Shown here: piece by piece, positions 32,152 through 38,218 of the stretch
How the letters are laid out: each line of letters begins with the position of its first letter
Position numbering within the stretch: the stretch's first letter is position 1
Assembly: GCA_030592575.1 (NCBI GenBank)
Contig: JAUVIV010000013.1
Coordinates: 1-38,218 of the forward strand
DNA: 38,218 nt
Direction of reading: 5' to 3'
DNA from: a bacterium
Lineage (GTDB): Bacteria > Hydrothermota > UBA3073 > JACQXS01
Notes under the pieces: model-generated
The model's input: only the letters and a program-made list of their open reading frames with translations
What the model was told of the DNA's origin: nothing
The model's database searches: none
Translations under genes and position numbers: made by a program

Positions 32152-32742
32152 ATGTTAGTATTTATAAGTTTACTTTTTGTATTACAAGCTACTTTGAAAG
32201 AGGATATAATCTTAAGCGGTATTTCAAAAGAAGGAGTGAGAATTATACTTGAGAATACAAGATTTGAAGGCAACAAGACGATTCAATGGGAAACAAGAAT
32301 TATGAAACTTGGGGATAAATTGAGAATAGAAAATACTTATCCCGAGATAGGAGAAGTTTGCGAAGTGATTATATGGGATGGCAAGAAGTGCATGATTTTT
32401 ATTCCAAATCATAAGCCACAAGAGATTCCACCTGTACGAGATGGGCTTGAATTTCTTGGATTCACGGGAAAAGTTAAAGAGAACGGAGTAAAATGGGAGA
32501 TAGATGCAAATAAATTACCATTAAAGAAAGAGACACGACACGAAGTAACTAAATATAACGATTATACGAAGATTGAAGGGTTTGGATACTTTCCTGCTAA
32601 AATCGAGAAATATAGGGGTAATAAACTTATAATGAATACAGGATTTAAGGTTGCAGATGATGAGGCAGAACTAAGTGCTAAGCTGTTTGACCCGGAGCTT
32701 GTAGAGTTTTCGGCAGAAGTAAAAAAAATGTATAAAGAGTAG
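32152..32742 (+). CDS. Secreted protein, possibly LolA-like, in the pilus cluster
   Basis: The 196-residue protein has an N-terminal hydrophobic stretch (MLVFISLLFVLQATL) that may be a signal peptide. A beta-rich body follows, with KLRIENTYPEIGEVCEVIIWDGKKCMIFIPNHK and a stretch of alternating charged strands. The pattern of a strand, WDGKK and a P-containing loop recalls LolA/LolB-like or DUF4412-type periplasmic proteins that bind lipids, but I cannot confirm it. It has a strong AAAGGAGG before the ATG. It sits between the PilX-like and PilY1-like genes, so a role in pilus assembly or its surface environment is the simplest inference. Confidence 0.55.
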   Translation: MLVFISLLFVLQATLKEDIILSGISKEGVRIILENTRFEGNKTIQWETRIMKLGDKLRIENTYPEIGEVCEVIIWDGKKCMIFIPNHKPQEIPPVRDGLEFLGFTGKVKENGVKWEIDANKLPLKKETRHEVTKYNDYTKIEGFGYFPAKIEKYRGNKLIMNTGFKVADDEAELSAKLFDPELVEFSAEVKKMYKE

Positions 32743-32752
32743 GAAGGTAGAG

Positions 32753-32774
32753 GTAGTTCACGAACCGCTCCTAC
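32753..32774. repeat. Short REP-like element before pilY1
   Basis: The 22-nt segment starts GTAG and ends CTAC, with GTTC-AC-GAAC inside. On the minus strand it reads GTAGGAGCGGTTCGTGAAC, close to the GTAGGGGCGGTTC head at 35445. Confidence 0.55.
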
Positions 32775-32792
32775 AAAAAACAGGAGGGAATT

Positions 32793-35441
32793 ATGAAAAA
32801 GGTATTAGGTGTTTTAACGATTTTCATCGGGTTATGGCAATTTTGTCTTTATTCCCCTGAGATTGCAAATGCAGATGATGCAGATATGTTTACAACAACA
32901 ATACAGCCAGATGTTATGATTATATTAGATGTTTCGGGTTCTATGACTTTTGATATGAACGGAGATTATACCTGGGGTGATGGAAGTGCAGATTATCCCG
33001 GAATAGATACGGATAGTACTGGTTTTGCGGATAATTCAAGGCTGTATATAGCAAAGGCAGCAATTAGACGGGTTGTAACAAAGAGAGATTTGTTTAGATG
33101 GGGATTTGAGACATTTCCTTCCCAAAAGGGTAGCTGGGCAAGGTCTGATTGGTATCGATTAGCTCCTTATGGATATCCTGGTGATTGTCAAGATATTCCC
33201 TGGGATGACGAGAGTGGATATGGGAATGGTGATATAAGGGTTAATATTGCAGAATCTGCATCTGCTCATCTCCAACAGATATATAACTTGATAGGCGATG
33301 GCAATGTGACTCAAGAACTCAGGGCAGAAGGAGGCACTCCAATTGGTGGTGCATTATATCTTGCAAGAGATGAGTTGACAAAAGAAATACAGACAGACAT
33401 GAGTCCGGGTGGAGGAGGACTATGGTGCAGAAGATACTTCTGTATTTTAGTGGGTGACGGAGAGGAGACCGGCTATCCCTCACATAATTCTCATGATCCT
33501 TACGTAGAAGCAACCGCCCTCAGAGACGTTTTGGTTGATACCTTCCATTTTGATATTCAGACTTATGTGATTGGCATAGCAGTTGGAGACACTACTCCTG
33601 GCGGAAAATGTCTTGATTCAATTGCAAAGCTTGGAGGCACATATCATTATTATCCGGCAACCTCAGCAGCAGCACTTGACAGTATTATGGATATAATTGC
33701 CTCAGATGTAGAGCAAAAATCGTTCTCCTTTGCTGCTCCTGAAGTTCCTGCAATCCGTACGAAATATTATAACTCTCTTTACTTTGCGAGTTTTATGCCA
33801 AGTTTTTCTCCTTTCTGGCAGGGTTTCTTAAAAGCATATAGATTGAACTTAGATGGGACATTTCCACAGGATGATTCAACCGGATTACCGTTATATCCCG
33901 CTGTATGGGAAGCAGGCGAAGAGCTTAAAAATAAATTGTCTTCTGCAAGGAAAATATACACAGCAAAGAATGGTTCACGCGTGAACTTTACCCCATTTAA
34001 TATTGATTCTGTTGCTCTTGGTGTCCTTGCAGATTCCGTTGACCCTTTAATTAACTACGTTCGTGGAGATAATGGATATGATTGGAAACTTGGAGATATA
34101 TTTCATTCCTGGCCCATCTGTGTTGGACCTCCTTCTCCTTGGTATTTCGATGAAGGATACAACCAATTTAAAGTTACTCACGCAAACAGAAGCAAAGTGA
34201 TTATTACCGGAAGTAATGATGGGATGTTACATGCCTTTGATGCCGGGACTTATATTGTGAGTGGAGATTCTTTTACAAATGGAACCGGTGAAGAAGTTTG
34301 GGCTTTTATTCCACCTAATTTCTTGCCAAAACTCAAAAACATAAAATCGCAACACAGCTACTATGTAGATGGAACTCCCATTGTATATGATGTTTGGTTC
34401 CCTTCGGGAGCTGGAGATACTACACAGGAAGCAAGCGAGTGGAAAACCGTTGTAATGTGTGGTGAGCGCAGAGGCGGTAATCATTACTTTACGCTTGATA
34501 TTACCGATACGCAAGACCCTAAATGGTTATGGGATTTCACAGACTCTACACTTGGCCAAACATGGTCAACTCCGTCAATTGGAAAAATACAAATAGGCAA
34601 ACACAAACGATGGTTTGCGGTTGTTGGAGGTGGATTTAACAAGGAATCAGGAGACACAGGAAGAGCTATTTATATTGTTGATATTACCAATGGAGATATT
34701 AAATGGAAGTTCACGGATCCAAGTATGACTTACTGTATTCCAAGTGCTCCAACTTGTATAGACTTAAATAATGATGGATGTATAGACCGAATTTATATAG
34801 GAGATATTGGCGGACAGATGTGGAAACTTGACATCTCGGATACAAATATGGTTAATTGGGACGGATATAGGATATTCAAATCTCAGCAAACACAACCTTT
34901 TTATTATCCTCCGTCCTGTGCCTTGGATGAAGCAGGACACTTATGGCTATTCTTTGGCGGAGGTGATAGAGATGATGTAAGAGAAACGAGCCTAAAAAAT
35001 AGATTTTATGGACTTCGTGATAATGGACAAACAGTACCTTATGCAGATGCAAATCTTAAAGATGTTACAGGTTCTGGAACTGCCAATAGTAATGGATGGT
35101 TTCTTACATTTGTGAAAAACGAAAAATGTCTCTCAAAAAGCGTAGTATTTGCTGGGGTTACTTATTTTACAACCTATGAACCACTTTTTGATGACCCTTG
35201 TATTGCACTTGGAAAAGCACGATTATATCGCACTGTATTTACGACCGGCAAAGCAAGAGAGAGTGAAAATATATGCGAAGAAATTGGTGAGGGTTTGCCA
35301 ACAGCACCTCAAATCTCAGTAACTCCGGAAGGAGATTTCGTTGTTACCATAGGAGCATCAAGAGGAGAGATTATATCTGAAAAAGTTACGGCTCCCGGAG
35401 CGTTTAAGAGAACTCTCTGGTGGAGAGAACATAGATATTAA
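32793..35441 (+). CDS. pilY1: PilY1-like type IV pilus protein (VWA + PilC beta-propeller)
   Basis: The 882-residue secreted protein has a signal peptide (MKKVLGVLTIFIGLWQFCL ...). A von Willebrand A domain spans about residues 35-310, with the MIDAS motif DVSGSM. The C-terminal PilC/PilY1 propeller begins near residue 465 (VIITGSNDGMLHAFD), continues through TWSTPSIGKI and GGGFN, and has a calcium-loop-like DLNNDGCID. In other bacteria PilY1 sits at the pilus tip, controls extension and retraction through calcium, and acts in adhesion or surface sensing. A CAGGAGGG precedes the ATG. It ends 4 nt before a GTAG-headed REP. The partner PilX-like protein is two genes upstream. Confidence 0.88.
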   Translation: MKKVLGVLTIFIGLWQFCLYSPEIANADDADMFTTTIQPDVMIILDVSGSMTFDMNGDYTWGDGSADYPGIDTDSTGFADNSRLYIAKAAIRRVVTKRDLFRWGFETFPSQKGSWARSDWYRLAPYGYPGDCQDIPWDDESGYGNGDIRVNIAESASAHLQQIYNLIGDGNVTQELRAEGGTPIGGALYLARDELTKEIQTDMSPGGGGLWCRRYFCILVGDGEETGYPSHNSHDPYVEATALRDVLVDTFHFDIQTYVIGIAVGDTTPGGKCLDSIAKLGGTYHYYPATSAAALDSIMDIIASDVEQKSFSFAAPEVPAIRTKYYNSLYFASFMPSFSPFWQGFLKAYRLNLDGTFPQDDSTGLPLYPAVWEAGEELKNKLSSARKIYTAKNGSRVNFTPFNIDSVALGVLADSVDPLINYVRGDNGYDWKLGDIFHSWPICVGPPSPWYFDEGYNQFKVTHANRSKVIITGSNDGMLHAFDAGTYIVSGDSFTNGTGEEVWAFIPPNFLPKLKNIKSQHSYYVDGTPIVYDVWFPSGAGDTTQEASEWKTVVMCGERRGGNHYFTLDITDTQDPKWLWDFTDSTLGQTWSTPSIGKIQIGKHKRWFAVVGGGFNKESGDTGRAIYIVDITNGDIKWKFTDPSMTYCIPSAPTCIDLNNDGCIDRIYIGDIGGQMWKLDISDTNMVNWDGYRIFKSQQTQPFYYPPSCALDEAGHLWLFFGGGDRDDVRETSLKNRFYGLRDNGQTVPYADANLKDVTGSGTANSNGWFLTFVKNEKCLSKSVVFAGVTYFTTYEPLFDDPCIALGKARLYRTVFTTGKARESENICEEIGEGLPTAPQISVTPEGDFVVTIGASRGEIISEKVTAPGAFKRTLWWREHRY

Positions 35442-35444
35442 AAT

Positions 35445-35471
35445 GTAGGGGCGGTTCTTACGAATTGCCCC
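35445..35471. repeat. REP element after pilY1
   Basis: GTAG head, then GGGGCGGTTC-TTAC-GAATTGCCCC (35448-35471), a 10-bp stem with two G-T-type pairs. It lies 3 nt past the pilY1 stop and could also act as an mRNA 3' end. Confidence 0.7.
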
Positions 35472-35496
35472 TTTCCTTACAAATTATTCACAAACT

Positions 35497-36144
35497 TTGC
35501 CTGTCTTTGTAGTGAAAATAATTGATAAAGCACTTCAAGTTCTTAATGAGGGTGGAATTATTGGATTTCCTACAGACACTGTTTATGGAATCGGATGCGA
35601 TGCGTTTAATCCCAATGCAATTGAAAAGATATATAAATTAAAAAACAGAAATCACAACAAGCCCTTAATTCTTTTTCTCCGAGATAAATCCGAACTTGAA
35701 AAGTATGCTTATGTCCCAACGATTGGGGAGAAGCTTACAGGAAAGTTTTGGCCTGGCCCACTCACTATTATTTTTTCTGCAAAACCTAATTGTCCAATTC
35801 AACTATCTCCTCATCTCTTAAGCTCTTTATCCCTTAAACCTTTGAATTCTTCAGCTCTTGATCCTTTAACCATAGGTATTCGCATTCCAAATTGTGAATC
35901 TATACTTACGATTTTAAAGGAATATAAAAATCCACTTGCTACAACTTCAGCAAATCTTGAGGGAACTCCACCCCCTAAGTCAGGTCTAAACTTCAACATT
36001 AAACCGGATTTTATAATCTCGGGTACCGTAAAGTCAGGGCTTTCCTCGACAATAATAGATATATCCGGTCACTCTCCTGCTATTATCAGAGAGGGTATAA
36101 TTCGGAGAACGGAACTTCAAACGATTATAGAACAACCTCTATAA
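35497..36144 (+). CDS. tsaC: L-threonylcarbamoyladenylate synthase (TsaC/Sua5/YrdC family)
   Basis: This YrdC-fold enzyme makes threonylcarbamoyl-AMP for the t6A modification of ANN-decoding tRNAs. The 215 residues include GGIIGFPTDTVYGIGCDAF, KNRNHNKPLILFL, KFWPGPLTIIF, DPLTIGIRIPN and PLATTSANLEGTPPP, all typical. Between KPNCPIQLS and DPLTIGIRIP lies an extra ~17-residue stretch rich in Leu and Ser (PHLLSSLSLKPLNSSAL), encoded by three copies of the window's 16-bp repeat. The start is uncertain: TTG at 35497 and GTG at 35512 are both possible, and neither has a clear Shine-Dalgarno. A two-sided terminator follows. Confidence 0.88.
   Translation: MPVFVVKIIDKALQVLNEGGIIGFPTDTVYGIGCDAFNPNAIEKIYKLKNRNHNKPLILFLRDKSELEKYAYVPTIGEKLTGKFWPGPLTIIFSAKPNCPIQLSPHLLSSLSLKPLNSSALDPLTIGIRIPNCESILTILKEYKNPLATTSANLEGTPPPKSGLNFNIKPDFIISGTVKSGLSSTIIDISGHSPAIIREGIIRRTELQTIIEQPL
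35817..35864. repeat. Three 16-bp repeat units inside the tsaC-like gene
   Basis: CTTAAGCTCTTTATCC, CTTAAACCTTTGAATT and CTTCAGCTCTTGATCC are consecutive. They are the reverse complement of the family at 32051-32130. The 48 nt equals 16 codons, so the reading frame is kept. Confidence 0.75.
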
Positions 36145-36260
36145 AAAGTTTATGTCCTACTTGTTAAGTTATATTAGTTCGAAAAATAGTTTATGTGAAA
36201 AAATAGGGGAAAATTCGGAAGGTATTTGTATTGCTTGCTTTTTCCTGAAGAATTAAGTTA

Positions 36261-36286
36261 AATACCCCGTCGTTAAACGGGGCATT
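36261..36286. terminator. Bidirectional terminator between the tsaC-like gene and the beta-barrel gene
   Basis: AATACCCCGT-CGTTAA-ACGGGGCATT forms a strong hairpin with one mismatch. It is followed by a T-rich tract on the plus strand and preceded by A-rich sequence that serves the minus strand. The two genes converge here. Confidence 0.75.
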
Positions 36287-36322
36287 TATTCTATTTGCGT
36301 GTTATTTCGTTTGAATTTTTTC

Positions 36323-37045
36323 TTATAATATGTCGTAGCTTATTCCAACCAGAATGTTAAGATTCCACTGAGAATTCTTAGGCTCAATGGTCATTTCTGT
36401 GGTAGCTTCTTCCATTGTCATTTTTCCCTTGGATACTATGAAATAATCAAAAAGAGCGCCTACATTAAAAGAAAGGTTAGGAATTATACCAATATTAACT
36501 CCGATACCTCCTAAAACTCCAAAATTAGGAACCATACTACCATCATATTCGGCAGAGACGGTAGTTGTTCCCATTTCTATTTCCATTTTCATTTTATAAG
36601 TGTTTAATCCAAGAAATGGTCCAACAGATACCCATGGAGAAATTGTCGGAATACCTTTAATATAATATTTTCCAAGAGCAGATATTTTTATAGAGTTTAT
36701 CGTAGAAGTAACAGTAGAGGGAAATGCGGTATCTTCATCAGTCTCTGTAAAGCTTCCGGTATAGAATCCTATCCCTAATTCTACTCCCAATGGAATAACA
36801 GGAGGGGTAATTTCGCAGAATAACTCTCCACCAAAGCCTGTAGGATGTTTTGTCTCTGCATCTTCATCGGTAGGGATAAATGTAGTGTCCATAACAGTAG
36901 TTCCTGCGGTTTTCATTGTCATATGAACTTCTGTTGTTTTAAGGCTTTCGTATGTATATCCTCCTCTTAACCCGACATTAACAAGTGCGTAAGAATTTAC
37001 TGAAATTCCACTCACCAAGATAAGTAAAGCACAAAATTTTTTCAT
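36323..37045 (-). CDS. Outer-membrane beta-barrel protein
   Basis: The 240-residue protein has a signal peptide (MKKFCALLILVSGISVNSYA). It then shows alternating amphipathic strands typical of small OmpA/OmpW-like barrels: VNVGLRGGYTYESL near the N-terminus, PLGVELGIGFYTGSF, ISALGKYYI, and the C-terminal strand NLNILVGISYDIL. A Thr-rich loop (KTTEVHMTMKTAGTTVMDTT) probably faces outward. No specific substrate can be assigned. A strong AAAGGAGG precedes the ATG, and inverted repeats lie just upstream. Confidence 0.75.
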   Translation of the reverse strand: MKKFCALLILVSGISVNSYALVNVGLRGGYTYESLKTTEVHMTMKTAGTTVMDTTFIPTDEDAETKHPTGFGGELFCEITPPVIPLGVELGIGFYTGSFTETDEDTAFPSTVTSTINSIKISALGKYYIKGIPTISPWVSVGPFLGLNTYKMKMEIEMGTTTVSAEYDGSMVPNFGVLGGIGVNIGIIPNLSFNVGALFDYFIVSKGKMTMEEATTEMTIEPKNSQWNLNILVGISYDIL

Positions 37046-37066
37046 CTTAACCTCCTTTTGAGTGCA

Positions 37067-37111
37067 ACAATTTTGTTTAACACTCGCTAAAATTGTGAGG
37101 CAAAAGCCTCA
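37067..37111. promoter_or_regulatory. Inverted repeats upstream of the beta-barrel gene
   Basis: ACAATTTT (37067-37074) and AAAATTGT (37089-37096) form an 8-bp inverted repeat around 14 nt. TGAGGC-AAAA-GCCTCA (37096-37111) is a further 6-bp hairpin. They could be an operator, an mRNA leader structure or the end of the upstream transcript; the sequence does not decide. Confidence 0.35.
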
Positions 37112-37226
37112 AATTTATATTTAAAAAATATTCTCAAACAAAATATAAGTAATTGCTTATGATGTCAAGAATAAAAGGATAAAAATCTGCTTGATGCTCA
37201 ATTCATAATTTGAGCATAGTACTGAA

Positions 37227-37737
37227 TTAGATAGGTGTACACTTTAAATGGTCGTTTGATTCTTCGGTAATATTCCAGACTTTCGAATTGCTTATTTTTG
37301 TTTTCGTTAGTTCTCGGGGTTGATGACCGTCATCAAGTATTAAAAAACCATCTTTTTTTAATAGACGATGCAATTCTTTTAGAAACGGTATTGGCTCCTT
37401 AATCATAAAGACTACAAGAATAACCATTTGCTAACACTGGCAAGACATTTTTAAAGCCATATTTTTTTATTTTATTTTCTACGGCTTCTATTGCTAATTT
37501 GTGTATATCTATTGCATATACTTTGCCTTTTTTGCCAACTAATTGAGATGCTTTCTCTAAATATCTTCCCGGTCCACATCCATAATCTATTACAACAAAA
37601 TTTTTTTTAATACCAAAAGCTTTTATCCGATTATCAATGGGGGCGAATATATCCTTCAACTTAAACATAATAGACATAATTCTAAAAGCTATATTTGGCA
37701 TTTTATCCATTTCATTTCCACAAAAATATTTTTTCAT
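37227..37737 (-). pseudogene. Broken class I SAM-dependent methyltransferase
   Basis: The first part (from the ATG at 37737, with GGAGG before it) has the SAM-binding motif VVIDYGCGPGRYLEKA and ends ...VLANGYSCSLYD at a premature stop near 37399. The second part continues the family in another frame: MIKEPIPFLKELHRLLKKDGFLILDDGHQPRE and HLKCTPI. Residues expected between them (a stretch like SADVIYALDMFH in relatives) are missing. The cause is therefore a small deletion with frameshift at about 37400-37425 and not a simple one-base error. Neither fragment should work as a methyltransferase. A promoter (TTGACT, 16 nt, TATATT) and Shine-Dalgarno remain, which suggests the break is recent. Substrate class (UbiE/small molecule-like) is a guess. 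Confidence 0.75.
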
Positions 37738-37791
37738 AGTTCCTCCGTTTTGCAAAATATAAACAAAAAACAAAAAAAGTCAATAGAAAAA

Positions 37792-37820
37792 TTGACAATT
37801 GTTCTCAATTACAATAAAAT
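37792..37820 (+). promoter_or_regulatory. Archease promoter, leaderless type
   Basis: TTGACA at 37792-37797, a 17-nt spacer and TAAAAT at 37815-37820. Nine nt separate the -10 box from the ATG at 37830, and no Shine-Dalgarno is present. Confidence 0.65.
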
Positions 37821-37829
37821 CTTGATATA

Positions 37830-38218
37830 ATGAAATATAAATTTTTAGAAGATTTGACTTCCGATGTGATGTTTGAGTCTTATGGCAAAACTTTGGAGAA
37901 ACTTTTAGAAAATTCTGCATCTGCAATGTTCTCTGTTGTTTGCGATATCAATCGTATAGAGCTAAAGAAATCTATAAAGATTGAGCTTTCTTCGGAATGC
38001 AAAGAGGATTTACTTTATGATTGGCTGAGTAAATTGCTTTCACAAAGTGAAATAAATAATCTATTTTTAAGCAAATTTGAGGTCAAACTTTCAATGGGAG
38101 ATAAACCTTTGCTCTATACCATGGGCAAGAAGCATGCGGTAAAGACAATTAGCGAATCGCCCCTACACTTAGTTGGAATAGCATACGGTGAACCGATGTC
38201 ACAAGAAAAAAGCAGGAC
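37830..38218 (+). CDS. Archease (RtcB cofactor), partial
   Basis: The gene starts at 37830 and runs off the window. MKYKFLEDLTSDVMFESYGKTLEKLLENSASAMFSVVCDI matches archease, a small protein that helps the RNA ligase RtcB turn over its guanylate intermediate. LLYDWLSKLLSQSEINNLFLSKFEV follows as expected, then AYGEPMSQEKS. Between FEVKLS and AYGEP there are about 25 extra residues (MGDKPLLYTMGKKHAVKTISESPLHLVG region). Part of this stretch (ISESPLHL) is read from a REP-like half element at 38152-38168. The acidic metal-binding residue near the N-terminus is present in the TSDVMFE segment, while the C-terminus cannot be checked. Confidence 0.85.
   Translation, partial: MKYKFLEDLTSDVMFESYGKTLEKLLENSASAMFSVVCDINRIELKKSIKIELSSECKEDLLYDWLSKLLSQSEINNLFLSKFEVKLSMGDKPLLYTMGKKHAVKTISESPLHLVGIAYGEPMSQEKSR
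38152..38168. repeat. REP-like half element inside the archease gene
   Basis: GCGAATCGCCCCTACA is, on the minus strand, a GTAGGGGCGATTCGC head. It matches the GTAGGGGCGGTTC head of the REP at 35445 at 12 of 13 positions. The second stem arm is degenerate. It is read in frame as part of an insertion relative to normal archease. Confidence 0.6.

Overview
This AT-rich window comes from a diderm bacterium, probably an uncultivated FCB-type lineage such as WOR-3/Stahlbacteria or a relative; that placement is inference from gene content. The evidence for a diderm bacterium is a TPR/SPOR lipoprotein, an outer-membrane beta-barrel protein, PilX and PilY1 homologues, FabH and an EnvC-like protein. A V-type (not F-type) ATPase B subunit, an archease, a long ThyX in place of ThyA and an anaerobic NrdD suggest an anaerobic lineage. 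No rRNA, tRNA or CRISPR array was recognised.

Layout. 1-3.2 kb: a type IIG (Eco57I-like) methylase gene, cut by the window edge, that carries a complete REP-associated tyrosine transposase (RAYT) domain in frame, bounded by REP-type hairpins. 3.2-5.2 kb: a DUF1801 protein, dihydrolipoamide dehydrogenase and a ferredoxin. 5.3-10.1 kb (+): an EnvC-like protein, then a tight holB-ricT-metG cluster. 10.2-15.8 kb: a P1-nuclease/phospholipase C-like protein, a YchF-like protein lacking its GTPase domain, and three glycosyltransferases. 15.9-19.6 kb (-): V-ATPase subunit B directly downstream of a CfrBI-type restriction-modification pair. 19.8-23.4 kb (-): a TPR/SPOR lipoprotein, pyrK and pyrD. 23.5-26.6 kb (+): nrdD behind a promoter with two NrdR-like boxes, then an unrecognised gene. 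26.6-26.9 kb: a cluster of three composite REP elements. 26.9-30.2 kb (-): pyrG and a tandem-domain thyX. 30.4-36.1 kb (+): fabH, a pilX / LolA-like / pilY1 cluster and a tsaC/sua5-family gene. 36.3-38.2 kb: a beta-barrel protein, a broken methyltransferase gene and the start of an archease gene.

Two themes cross gene boundaries. First, the window is marked by REP palindromes with GTAG/GTAT heads and by an 8/16-bp repeat family. Both occur between genes and inside or at the edge of open reading frames: the type IIG methylase, the archease, the TsaC-like protein and the C-terminus of a glycosyltransferase. The RAYT domain inside the methylase may be part of the machinery behind the REPs. Second, six genes have a TTGACA-like/TATAAT-like promoter whose -10 box lies only 6-9 nt before the start codon, which predicts leaderless mRNAs. 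Other genes in the window have ordinary Shine-Dalgarno leaders.

Nucleotide metabolism is well represented (pyrD, pyrK, pyrG, thyX, nrdD), but these genes sit in separate transcription units rather than one operon.
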